From assembly GCA_965262845.1 (NCBI GenBank), contig CBDHFX010000002.1, forward strand, positions 744,001 through 808,000: a DNA stretch of 64,000 nt. Reading direction: 5' to 3'. Positions 25,834 to 34,334 of the stretch are shown here, one piece after another (the first letter of the stretch is position 1; the number at the start of each line of letters is the position of its first letter). The notes beneath the pieces were generated by a model that searched no databases, was not told the origin of the DNA, and saw only the letters and a list, made by a program, of their open reading frames with translations. The translations under genes were made by a program, and so were the position numbers. Origin of the DNA: ECT2AJA-044 sp965262845 (GTDB lineage: Bacteria; Bacteroidota; Bacteroidia; Flavobacteriales; ECT2AJA-044).

Positions 25834-26787
25834 TCAAAACACCTGGGAGGCGACCCTGGCAATATTATCTGCCCTTCCCATTGTGTAGAAATGCAGTACG
25901 GGTGCACCTCTTGCAATGAGTTCCCTGCACTGTTCCACGGCCCAGTCAATGCCTACCTGACAGACCTCCTGATTGTTCCTGGCCTTCAGTGCTGCATCTG
26001 CCAGGTCCTCGGGAATATCAATATGAAAACGCTGTGGCAGCAGGCTCAGCTGCCTGGTCGTTGCAAGCAGTTTTAAACCGGGAATAATGGGCACTTCAAT
26101 GCCCTCGGCCCTGCACAGATCCACAAAATCAAAATACTTCCGATTGTCGAAAAACATCTGCGTCACAATAAACTCCGCCCCGAGTTCGATCTTCCTTTTC
26201 AACCATTTCAGATCACTCTTCAGATTGGGTGCCTCAAAGTGCTTCTCCGGATATCCGGCTACCCCGGCACAAAAATCCGTCGGATGCGCATTCCGCAGGT
26301 CCTTCTCCAAATATTGCCCGCGATTCATTTCCATCACCTGTTCCAGCAGGCCAATAGCGTACTCATGCCCACCATGCCCGGCCTTGAAGCAGATCTCGGT
26401 CCTGATCGGATCACCCCGCAGTACCAACACGTTATCGATCCCCAAAAAATGCAGGTCAATTAATGCGTTCTCCGTCTCCTCCTGATTAAACCCCCCACAA
26501 ATCAAATGCGGCACCGCATCCACGTCGTACCTGTTCTGAATAGCGGCGCAGATCGCCACCGTTCCCGGTCGTTTTCGCGTTACCCGACGTTCCAGCAAGC
26601 CATTCCCCCGATCGCGATACACAAACTCCTCCCGATGATACGTCACGTCAATAAACGGCGGTTTAAACTCCATCAGCGGATCAATCGCATTGAAAATGCT
26701 GCTGATATTCTCTCCCTTCAGCGGTGGCAGGATCTCAAACGAAAACAGGGGGCCATTACTCCGGGCTATATGCTCAGTAATCTTCAT
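25834..26787 (-). CDS. metF: Methylenetetrahydrofolate reductase
   Basis: Reduces 5,10-methylene-THF to 5-methyl-THF, the methyl donor used by MetH. The 317-aa product has the TIM-barrel FAD enzyme pattern: FSFEILPPLKGENI near the start (catalytic Glu), VTYHREEF, GIDNVLVLRGDP, EYAIGLLEQV, CAGVAGYPEKHFEAPN, GAEFIVTQMFFDN and VPIIPGLKLLAT. It follows metH by a single base on the same strand, so the two are one operon under the SAM-I riboswitch upstream of metH. Length is slightly above the usual 290-300 aa because of inserts near residue 60. Confidence 0.97.
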   Translation of the reverse strand: MKITEHIARSNGPLFSFEILPPLKGENISSIFNAIDPLMEFKPPFIDVTYHREEFVYRDRGNGLLERRVTRKRPGTVAICAAIQNRYDVDAVPHLICGGFNQEETENALIDLHFLGIDNVLVLRGDPIRTEICFKAGHGGHEYAIGLLEQVMEMNRGQYLEKDLRNAHPTDFCAGVAGYPEKHFEAPNLKSDLKWLKRKIELGAEFIVTQMFFDNRKYFDFVDLCRAEGIEVPIIPGLKLLATTRQLSLLPQRFHIDIPEDLADAALKARNNQEVCQVGIDWAVEQCRELIARGAPVLHFYTMGRADNIARVASQVF

Positions 26788-26788
26788 A

Positions 26789-29700
26789 TCAATAAGCTAA
26801 ATTTGAACTCAAATACCTCTCGGCTTCCTCAATGGGCGCCTCACGGCGCAATGCGTAATCTGCGACCTGGTCCTCTTTGATACGACCCAGCCCAAAATAT
26901 TTTGACTGCGGATGCGCAAAGTAGTACCCGCATACGCTCGCAGCCGGATACATAACCAGCGTTTCGGTCAGCTCCACGCCCACCTGTCTGTCGGCATCCA
27001 GTAGGCGAAACAAGGTTCTCTTCTCCTGATGATCCGGGCAGGCAGGATAGCCCGGGGCCGGACGGATACCCTGATACTTTTCGCGGATCAGCTCCTCATT
27101 GCTCAAACGCTCCGCCGCTGCATAGCACCAAAAATTGCGCCGCACCTTTTCGTGCATCAACTCTGCAAAAGCCTCCGCCAACCGATCTGCCAGCGCCTTT
27201 AGCATGATCGCACGGTAATCGTCGCTATCCTGTTCATACGCCTCCAGTAACGGCTCTATCCCGTGCCCGGCCGTTACCACAAACCCTCCAATCCAATCCT
27301 CCAGGCCACTATCTTTCGGGGCCACAAAATCTGCCAAAGCCAGATTCGGCTGTCCCTTCGCTTTTTCCGTCTGCTGGCGCAGCGTAATCAATTTTTCCTG
27401 CGCCTCACGGCGCGATCCGTCCCGATATACCTCTATATCATCACCGATTGCATTGGCAGGCCAGATACCTACCGCCGCTTTGGCATTGAGCTTCCTGTTC
27501 ACGATCAGATCACTCAGCAACTCGCGGGCTTCCTCATACAATTGCGTTGCCTCCCTGCCCACGACCTCATCATCTAAAATGGCCGGAAACTTCCCGTACA
27601 GCTCCCAGGTCCGAAAAAAGGGGGTCCAGTCAATATATTGCGCAATTTCATTCAGGTCATAGTTCGCGAAATACTGTACTCCCGGCTTTTTCGGTGCGTA
27701 CACCTCATCGGCTTTCCATTTGATGGCCAATTTATTCTTTCGGGCATCCTCAAGCGACACAAAACGCTTTTCCCGGTTCCTCTGCCAATAATTTTCGCGC
27801 AAACGGGTGTATTCCCCGGTTAGCGCACTCCAATACCCCTGCTTCTCTTTAGCGTTCAGCAGTTTTCCGACCACGCTCACGGCCCGGGAGGCATCCAGCA
27901 CATGCACCACAGGTTCATCCCGTTCCGGGACGATCTTCACTGCAGTGTGGGTGCGGCTGGTTGTAGCCCCGCCGATCAACAAGGGCTGGACCATACCTTC
28001 GCGCTTCAGCTCCCTGGCCACATGGATCATTTCGTCAAGCGAGGGGGTAATCAGGCCGCTTAGGCCTATGATATCAACCTCATGCTTTTTTGCTTCCTCA
28101 AGGATCTTCGCAGACGGAACCATCACGCCGAGATCCACCACCCCGAAGTTGTTGCAGGCCAATACCACGCTTACGATGTTCTTGCCGATGTCGTGTACGT
28201 CGCCCTTCACTGTCGCCAGCAGTATCTTCCCGGCTTTTTGCGTGGCCATCTCGTTTTCTGCCTCCAGATACGGCAAAAGGCAGGCTACCGCCTTCTTCAT
28301 CACACGGGCGCTTTTGACGACCTGGGGCAGAAACATTTTTCCCGAGCCAAACAGATCACCCACGACGTTCATTCCGGCCATGAGCGGACCTTCAATCACC
28401 TCAAGCGGGCGATCAAATGCCTGCCGGGCCTCCTCCACATCTTCCTCAATATAGCCGGCGATCCCTTTTACCAAGGCATGTTCCAATCGCTCTGCAAAGG
28501 AGCCCTCGCGCCAGCTCAGATCCTGCTCCTGTCCCGAACGCTCCGTACCCCGGTACTTCCCGGCCAGTTGCAGGAGTCGTTCCGTAGCATCATTGCGCCG
28601 ATCAAACAACACATCCTCCACGTGCTCCAGCAGCCCGGGGTCAACTTCGTCGTAGATCTGCAACATGGTCGGATTCACGATCCCCATGTTCATACCGTGT
28701 TTGATCCCGTGATACAGGAATGCACAGTGCATTGCTTCGCGAACTGCCGTATTTCCGCGGAAGCTAAAACTCACATTGGAAACCCCTCCGCTGACCTGGG
28801 CTCCGGGCAAGTGCTGGCGGATCCATTGCGCAGCCCTGAAAAAGTCAATGGCGTTCTTGCGGTGTTCATCCATTCCGGTCGCGACCGGAAAAATATTCGG
28901 GTCAAAGATGATGTCCCACGGAGGGGTCCTTACTTCCTCCACCAGGATTTTGTACGCGCGTTTGCAGATCGATATGCGTCGTTCGTAGGTATCGGCCTGA
29001 CCATCTTCATCAAAAGCCATCACCACCACTGCGGCTCCAAAGCGCCTGATCTTTTGCGCTTGTTCCCTGAACTCCTCCTCACCGTCCTTCAGGGAGATCG
29101 AGTTCACAACTGATTTTCCCTGTACGCATTGAAGACCTGCCTCAATCACCTCCCACCTGGAGCTGTCGATCATGATCGGTACCCGCGCGATATCGGGCTC
29201 TGCGGCCAGCAGGTTCAGAAACCTGGTCATGGCCTGTGTTCCGTCAATGAGCCCTTCGTCCATGTTTACGTCAAGGATCTGTGCCCCACCTTCAACCTGC
29301 TCACGGGCGACTTCCAGTGCTTCGTCGTATTTGTTATCCCTGATAAGCCGAAGGAACTTTCGCGATCCTGTTACATTGGTTCGCTCTCCGATGTTCACAA
29401 AATTACTGTCGGGCCGCACTGTCAGCGGCTCAAGGCCACTCAGCTGCAGGTACTGGCTCATGCTACCGTGGGAACGATGCGGCCGCGGTCGGTAATGAGC
29501 TGCGGTTTCGGCAATTACGCGAATATGCTCCGGAGTGGTTCCGCAACAGCCCCCAACCACATTTACGATGTTCTGCTTCAGGTATTCCCTGATCAGCTGG
29601 CCCATTTGCCCGGGGCTTTGATCATAATCGCCAAAAGCATTGGGCAAACCTGCATTTGGGTATACACTCACCCTGAACGGGGATATTCGCCCGAGCGTCT

Positions 29701-30454
29701 GTACATACTGGAACAGCTGCCTGGCTCCGAGAGCACAGTTGAACCCGATCGAAAACAGCTCAACATGGCTCATACTTATCAAAAAAGCCTCCGGGGTTTG
29801 CCCGCTTAAAGTACGACCCGAAGCATCGGTGATCGTACCCGATACCATCACCGGAACCCGGCTGCCCCGGCGTCTGAATTCCTCCTCAATGGCAAAGAGC
29901 GCCGCCCTGGCGTTCAGCGTATCAAAGATCGTCTCAACCAGGAGCAGGTCCGACCCACCATCAAGCAGGCCTCGTGCCTGCTCCTCATACTGTAAGCGCA
30001 GCTCGTCGAAGGTTATCGCCCGGTAACCCGGATCGTTCACATCCGGCGACAGGCTCAGTGTTTTGTTGGTTGGCCCCATTGCCCCGGCTGTAAAGCGTGG
30101 CTTATCGGTGAATTGGGCACAGGCCTCTTTTGCCAGCACTGCCGACGCCCGATTAATCTCATAGCTGTACTCCTCCGTGCCGTAATCGCTCTGCGCCAGG
30201 CGGGTACCGGAAAAAGTATTGGTCTCCACAATGTCTGCCCCTGCCTCCAGATATTCTTCGTGGATCTTCCGAATGATCCCGGGCCGGGTAAGCGACAACA
30301 GATCGTTGTTTCCCTTCAGATCCGTTGGCCAATCTGCAAATTGCCTGCCCCGGTAGTCAGCTTCCTCCAGCTTGTGTCGCTGGATCATGGTTCCCATGGC
30401 ACCATCCAGCACCAGTATGCGTTCACGGGCTATATCTTCGATCAAATGGCTCAT
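26789..30454 (-). CDS. metH: Cobalamin-dependent methionine synthase
   Basis: Transfers the methyl group of 5-methyl-THF to homocysteine through cobalamin. The 1,221-aa product is full length and in order: a homocysteine-binding domain (DGAMGTMIQRHKL; zinc ligands in NVVGGCCGTTPEHI at about residue 298), a pterin domain (NIGERTNVTGSRKFLRLI), a B12 cap and the B12-binding domain with the axial-His motif KGDVHDIGKNIV at about 749, then the SAM-dependent activation domain (RPAPGYPACPDH). Two mini-hairpins (26836-26849, 27400-27413) are translated in frame, both as Arg-Arg-Glu-Ala. A SAM-I riboswitch precedes it. Confidence 0.98.
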   Translation of the reverse strand: MSHLIEDIARERILVLDGAMGTMIQRHKLEEADYRGRQFADWPTDLKGNNDLLSLTRPGIIRKIHEEYLEAGADIVETNTFSGTRLAQSDYGTEEYSYEINRASAVLAKEACAQFTDKPRFTAGAMGPTNKTLSLSPDVNDPGYRAITFDELRLQYEEQARGLLDGGSDLLLVETIFDTLNARAALFAIEEEFRRRGSRVPVMVSGTITDASGRTLSGQTPEAFLISMSHVELFSIGFNCALGARQLFQYVQTLGRISPFRVSVYPNAGLPNAFGDYDQSPGQMGQLIREYLKQNIVNVVGGCCGTTPEHIRVIAETAAHYRPRPHRSHGSMSQYLQLSGLEPLTVRPDSNFVNIGERTNVTGSRKFLRLIRDNKYDEALEVAREQVEGGAQILDVNMDEGLIDGTQAMTRFLNLLAAEPDIARVPIMIDSSRWEVIEAGLQCVQGKSVVNSISLKDGEEEFREQAQKIRRFGAAVVVMAFDEDGQADTYERRISICKRAYKILVEEVRTPPWDIIFDPNIFPVATGMDEHRKNAIDFFRAAQWIRQHLPGAQVSGGVSNVSFSFRGNTAVREAMHCAFLYHGIKHGMNMGIVNPTMLQIYDEVDPGLLEHVEDVLFDRRNDATERLLQLAGKYRGTERSGQEQDLSWREGSFAERLEHALVKGIAGYIEEDVEEARQAFDRPLEVIEGPLMAGMNVVGDLFGSGKMFLPQVVKSARVMKKAVACLLPYLEAENEMATQKAGKILLATVKGDVHDIGKNIVSVVLACNNFGVVDLGVMVPSAKILEEAKKHEVDIIGLSGLITPSLDEMIHVARELKREGMVQPLLIGGATTSRTHTAVKIVPERDEPVVHVLDASRAVSVVGKLLNAKEKQGYWSALTGEYTRLRENYWQRNREKRFVSLEDARKNKLAIKWKADEVYAPKKPGVQYFANYDLNEIAQYIDWTPFFRTWELYGKFPAILDDEVVGREATQLYEEARELLSDLIVNRKLNAKAAVGIWPANAIGDDIEVYRDGSRREAQEKLITLRQQTEKAKGQPNLALADFVAPKDSGLEDWIGGFVVTAGHGIEPLLEAYEQDSDDYRAIMLKALADRLAEAFAELMHEKVRRNFWCYAAAERLSNEELIREKYQGIRPAPGYPACPDHQEKRTLFRLLDADRQVGVELTETLVMYPAASVCGYYFAHPQSKYFGLGRIKEDQVADYALRREAPIEEAERYLSSNLAY

Positions 30455-30457
30455 CCT

Positions 30458-30474
30458 GCCTCCGTTTTGAGGCC
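30458..30474 (-). promoter_or_regulatory. Hairpin burying the metH Shine-Dalgarno sequence
   Basis: On the minus strand, GCCTC at 30474-30470 can pair with GAGGC at 30462-30458. The GGAGG ribosome-binding site just before the metH ATG (30454) is then inside the stem. It lies downstream of the SAM-I aptamer and is a candidate translational expression platform. Confidence 0.5.
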
Positions 30475-30519
30475 TATCAGGAAAGATCCAAGGGGGGTGG
30501 GATGAAGTTTGGGTTGAAG

Positions 30520-30622
30520 TACCTCGCTCATCTCTCTCCTCTCGGAGCGGGAATTAGCACCCGGCCTTCCGGGTTGCCAAGACGTCACAGGGCCCTACCC
30601 TCAGTCTTTCTTGATAAGCCGG
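30520..30622 (-). promoter_or_regulatory. SAM-I (S-box) riboswitch controlling metH-metF
   Basis: Read on the minus strand, all conserved parts are present: P1 (CTTATC pairing with GATGAG), the kink-turn strand AAGACTGAGGG, the P2 return GTGACGTCTTGGCAACC, P3 CCCGGAAGGCCGGG, GTGCTAATTCC in J3/4, then P4 and the closing strand GAGAGATGAG. High SAM should switch off synthesis of the methionine synthase operon. The aptamer lies about 65 nt before the metH start. Confidence 0.95.
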
Positions 30623-30652
30623 GACAAAGAAAGATACTCGCAACGGAAATTC

Positions 30653-30672
30653 CAAAAATAATTTTACCTTTG
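30653..30672. promoter_or_regulatory. Back-to-back promoters for metH-metF (minus) and metK (plus)
   Basis: Minus-strand TATTTTTG (30653-30660) and plus-strand TACCTTTG (30665-30672) both match TAnnTTTG and are only 4 bp apart. RNA polymerase is unlikely to occupy both at once. Confidence 0.6.
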
Positions 30673-30800
30673 TTGCCGAATTCAGGTGGACGGATTTGTC
30701 TGATTGCAACCACGCTAAAAAAAATGCTAAAACAGCTATCCCCCTTGCATTTACCGGACTCCCCCCTCCACTTCTGAAAACACAAACAAAACAGAAGCCT

Positions 30801-32063
30801 ATGTCATACTATTTTACCTCTGAATCCGTATCGGAAGGGCACCCGGACAAGGTGGCAGACCAAATCAGCGATGCCATTCTTGATCATTTCCTGGCCTTTG
30901 ATGCCAACTCCAGGGTTGCCTGCGAAACGCTCGTCACCACCGGGCAGGTGGTATTGGCCGGAGAAATCAGATCGAACACCTATCTCGACGTGCAGCAAAT
31001 CACCCGCAACGTTATCAAACGCATTGGCTATACCAGGAGTGTATACATGTTCGAGGCAAATAGCTGCGGTATTTTTAGCTCACTGCACGAACAAAGTGCC
31101 GACATTAACCAGGGCGTTGATCGCGGATCCATTGAGGAGCAAGGCGCCGGCGACCAGGGAATGATGTTCGGCTATGCCACCAATGAAACGGAAAATTTTA
31201 TGCCTCTGGCACTCTACCTGAGCCACCTGATCCTCCAGGAACATGCCGCCTTGCGGCGGGATGGGAAAGCGATCGCCTACCTACGCCCCGACGCCAAGGC
31301 ACAGGTAACGATTGAATACAGCGACAACAACCTGCCCCTGCGCATCAAGGGTATTGTGGTCAGTACGCAGCACGATGAGTTCGATGAAGAAGGCGCGATG
31401 CTCGCCAGGATCAGGAAAGACATTATCAACATCCTGATCCCCCGTGTAAAGGCTCGCTGCAGTAGGCCTGTTCAAAAGCTCTTTACGGACGATATCATCT
31501 ACCATATTAATCCGACCGGTAAATTTGTGATCGGTGGTCCGCACGGCGATACCGGTCTGACCGGTCGCAAGATCATTGTAGACACCTACGGCGGAAAAGG
31601 AGCCCACGGAGGTGGATCCTTCAGCGGTAAGGACCCCAGTAAGGTAGACCGCTCGGCAGCCTATGCCATGCGACACATCGCCAAGAACCTGGTCGCGGCC
31701 GGAGTTGCCGATCAGGTACTCGCACAGGTAAGCTACGCCATCGGTGTGGCAGAACCCATGGGCATATTCGTTGACACCTACGGAACAGCAAAGGTGGACC
31801 TCACAGATGGGCAGATAGCTGAAAAAGTGACTGAACTTTTTGACCTGCGCCCCGGATTCATCGAAAGGAACCTCAAACTGCGTGAACCCATATACAGTGA
31901 AACCGCCGCCTACGGACACATGGGCCGCCGGAATGAGGTGGTAAAAAAAACCTTCTCGCGTCCGAACGGGAACGGATGGGAGACCATCGAACGTGATGTG
32001 GAGCTCTTTACCTGGGAAAAGCTGGATCGCGTTAGCGACATCAAAGCCGCTTTCGGGCTGTAG
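30801..32063 (+). CDS. metK: S-adenosylmethionine synthetase
   Basis: Makes SAM from methionine and ATP. Length is 420 aa from the ATG at 30801 (MSYYFTSESVSEGHPDKVADQISDA). Landmarks are the ATP-binding GAGDQGMMFGYA, GGPHGDTGLTGRKIIVDTYG and the P-loop-like GGGSFSGKDPSKVDRSAAYAMR. It is divergent from metH, with a leader of about 120 nt whose structure I could not assign. It is the supplier of the ligand sensed by the riboswitch across the spacer. The mini-hairpin CCGCCTTGCGGCGG (31246-31259) is read in frame as A-L-R-R. Confidence 0.98.
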   Translation: MSYYFTSESVSEGHPDKVADQISDAILDHFLAFDANSRVACETLVTTGQVVLAGEIRSNTYLDVQQITRNVIKRIGYTRSVYMFEANSCGIFSSLHEQSADINQGVDRGSIEEQGAGDQGMMFGYATNETENFMPLALYLSHLILQEHAALRRDGKAIAYLRPDAKAQVTIEYSDNNLPLRIKGIVVSTQHDEFDEEGAMLARIRKDIINILIPRVKARCSRPVQKLFTDDIIYHINPTGKFVIGGPHGDTGLTGRKIIVDTYGGKGAHGGGSFSGKDPSKVDRSAAYAMRHIAKNLVAAGVADQVLAQVSYAIGVAEPMGIFVDTYGTAKVDLTDGQIAEKVTELFDLRPGFIERNLKLREPIYSETAAYGHMGRRNEVVKKTFSRPNGNGWETIERDVELFTWEKLDRVSDIKAAFGL

Positions 32064-32106
32064 ACCGCACATCGCGCCGTAGGCGCATATCGCGTACTTT
32101 CGTGCC

Positions 32107-33420
32107 ATGGCAAAAAAGCTCATCGCCATTATTGGTCGGCCCAACGTGGGTAAATCAACCTTTTTTAATCGAATGACCCAGCAGCGTCAGGCGATCGTAG
32201 ACTCCATATCGGGGGTTACGCGCGACCGGCATTACGGGAAATCAGACTGGAACGGGCGCCTATTTTCGCTGGTGGACACGGGCGGATATATCATCAGATC
32301 CGACGACACCTTTGAGGCAGAGATCCGCCGGCAGGTGCTGATCGCTATTGATGAGGCCGATATCATCCTGTTCCTGGTGGACGTGCAAAGCGGAGTGACC
32401 GATATGGATCAGGATGTGGCCGCACTGCTGCGACGAACCAAAAAACCGGTTTTTTTGGTCGTGAACAAGGTGGATACACCCATCCATACCGCAGATGCGA
32501 CGGAGTTCCACGCGCTCGGACTGGGGGAGTACTACACAGTGAGCTCCATCAACGGAAGCGGAACGGGAGAGCTGTTAGATGCCCTGGTGGAACACATCCC
32601 GCCGCAGGCGGAGGAAGAAGAGGGTGAAGAGGCCTTGCCGCGCTTTTCGATCGTAGGACGACCGAACGTGGGTAAGAGCTCGCTGCTGAACGCGCTTATA
32701 GGCGAGGAACGGAATATCGTAACAGATATCGCCGGAACAACGCGCGACAGCCTGAATACACATTACCATCGGTTCGGGCTGGAGTTCGAGCTGATGGATA
32801 CAGCTGGGATACGGAAAAAAGGCAAGGTGCACGAGGATCTGGAATTCTATTCGGTGATGCGGGCAATCCGGTCCATAGAACACTCGGATGTGATCCTGCT
32901 GGTGATCGATGGTACGCAAGGGTTTGAGACGCAGGACCTGAATATTTTTCATCTGGCGGAGCGCAACAAAAAAGGCGTGGTGATCCTGGTAAACAAGTGG
33001 GATCTCGTGAAAAAGGATCCGCATACGACCCGTCACTACGAAGAGTCCATTCGCGAACGTATTGCGCCGTTCACGGATGTGCCGATCATCTTTATTTCCG
33101 CACATACGAAGCAGCGGATCTTCAAGGCAGTGGAAACGGCAATGGCAGTATACGGGCGACGCAGGCAGCGCATACCAACCAGCAGGCTGAACGATCTGCT
33201 TTTGCCGATCATCAAGGAGCATCCGCCCCCTGCAACGAAAGGGAAATATATCAGGATCAAGTACATCATGCAGCTGCCAACGCAGGCGCCGCAGTTTGCT
33301 TTTTTCGCGAATTTGCCGCAATACCTTAAGGATCCGTACCGGCGCTTTCTGGAAAATCGCTTCCGGGAGACCTTCGACTTCAGCGGAGTGCCGATCACGA
33401 TCTACTTTCGGAAGAAATGA
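32107..33420 (+). CDS. der: Ribosome assembly GTPase Der (EngA)
   Basis: Double GTPase needed for 50S subunit maturation. The 437-aa product has two G domains, each with its own set: GRPNVGKSTFFN (residues 9-20), DTGGY and NKVD in the first; GRPNVGKSSLLN (about 182), DTAGI and NKWD in the second. A C-terminal KH-like domain follows (RLNDLLLPIIKEHPPP...IRIKYIMQLPTQAPQFAFF). A TACTTTCG element just upstream (32095-32102) is a possible -7 site with a short leader. It is convergent with era, with a mini-hairpin in the 23-bp spacer. Confidence 0.97.
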   Translation: MAKKLIAIIGRPNVGKSTFFNRMTQQRQAIVDSISGVTRDRHYGKSDWNGRLFSLVDTGGYIIRSDDTFEAEIRRQVLIAIDEADIILFLVDVQSGVTDMDQDVAALLRRTKKPVFLVVNKVDTPIHTADATEFHALGLGEYYTVSSINGSGTGELLDALVEHIPPQAEEEEGEEALPRFSIVGRPNVGKSSLLNALIGEERNIVTDIAGTTRDSLNTHYHRFGLEFELMDTAGIRKKGKVHEDLEFYSVMRAIRSIEHSDVILLVIDGTQGFETQDLNIFHLAERNKKGVVILVNKWDLVKKDPHTTRHYEESIRERIAPFTDVPIIFISAHTKQRIFKAVETAMAVYGRRRQRIPTSRLNDLLLPIIKEHPPPATKGKYIRIKYIMQLPTQAPQFAFFANLPQYLKDPYRRFLENRFRETFDFSGVPITIYFRKK

Positions 33421-33422
33421 TC

Positions 33423-33436
33423 GGGCCGTGAGGCCC
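33423..33436. repeat. Mini-hairpin GGGCC-GTGA-GGCCC between der and era
   Basis: A perfect 5-bp stem with loop GTGA, the complement of the TCAC loop, in the convergent spacer. Members of the same family in other spacers are at 32074-32086 (GCGCC-GTA-GGCGC), 17491-17506 and 62219-62232. Confidence 0.7.
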
Positions 33437-33443
33437 CTGTCAT

Positions 33444-34334
33444 TCAGTGCCTGTAGCCGAAACGCCTGAGGTCGCGATCGCTATTGCGCCAGTCCCCGGC
33501 CACTTTGACGTAGAGTTCGAGGTGGATCTTTTTGAGAAAGAAGTCCTGCAGCTCCCTGCGGGCCTCGGTGCCGACTTTTTTGATCATTTTGCCGCGGTGA
33601 CCGATGATAATACCCCTCTGTGTTTCGCGGGCGACAAAGATGAGCGCACGGATACGGATCAGGTCATCCGTTTCCCTAAACTCCTCCACTTCGATCTCTA
33701 CCGAGTAAGGCACTTCCTTTTTGTAGTTGAGGAGGATCTGCCTGCGGATGATCTCCCCGACGAAAAACCGTTCGCTTTTATCCGTAAGCGCGTTTTTGCC
33801 GAAATACGGAGGTGATTCGGGCAGCAACTCCACAATGCGTTGGCACAGCTGGCTAATGCCGGATCTTTTGAGTGCAGAGATGGGCATCACCTCAGCCCGG
33901 GGGAATTCCCCATGCCAATAAGCAGCATATTCCTTAAGTCTGGCAGAGTTGATGGTATCGATCTTGTTGATCACCACTATCAGGGGGAGCTTACTGCGCC
34001 TGAGCCGTTCGTACAGTGCCTCATCCTTCAGTTGCTCCCTGTCAGGCTCTACCACGTAGAGGAGCAAGTCGGCGTCCTGAAAAGCCGATCTCACGAAATT
34101 CATCATGCTTTCCTGCAGCTTGTACGTGGGCCGGATCACCCCGGGGGTATCGCTGAACACGATCTGATAACCGGGATCGTTCACGATACCCAGTATCCGG
34201 TGACGTGTGGTCTGTGCTTTGCTGGTAATGATGGACAGCCGGTCGCCCACCAGCGCATTCATCAGTGTCGACTTTCCGACATTCGGATTGCCGATAATGT
34301 TGACGAATCCTGCCTTGTGTGTGGGTTTGCTCAT
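33444..34334 (-). CDS. era: Ribosome assembly GTPase Era
   Basis: Binds the 3' end of 16S rRNA during 30S maturation. The 296-aa product has GNPNVGKSTLMN (about residues 16-27), TRHRILGIVN, DTPGV and NKID, then the C-terminal KH domain (VPYSVEIEVEEFRE...RGIIIGHRGKMIKKVGTEARRELQDFF...LYVKVAGDWRNSD). The start ATG overlaps by 4 nt the stop of the upstream transglutaminase-like gene, so the two are translationally coupled. It converges on der. Confidence 0.97.
   Translation of the reverse strand: MSKPTHKAGFVNIIGNPNVGKSTLMNALVGDRLSIITSKAQTTRHRILGIVNDPGYQIVFSDTPGVIRPTYKLQESMMNFVRSAFQDADLLLYVVEPDREQLKDEALYERLRRSKLPLIVVINKIDTINSARLKEYAAYWHGEFPRAEVMPISALKRSGISQLCQRIVELLPESPPYFGKNALTDKSERFFVGEIIRRQILLNYKKEVPYSVEIEVEEFRETDDLIRIRALIFVARETQRGIIIGHRGKMIKKVGTEARRELQDFFLKKIHLELYVKVAGDWRNSDRDLRRFGYRH

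Noticed and set aside
25655..25888. A 77-codon plus-strand frame ending inside metF
   Set aside because: Its 3' part is antisense to metF and the composition is Arg/Ser/Cys-rich as in chance frames.
28873..28890. TTCCGGTCGCGACCGGAA inside metH
   Set aside because: Stem is matched but the centre does not carry a TCAC/TTGC/TGC-type loop; left out of the count.
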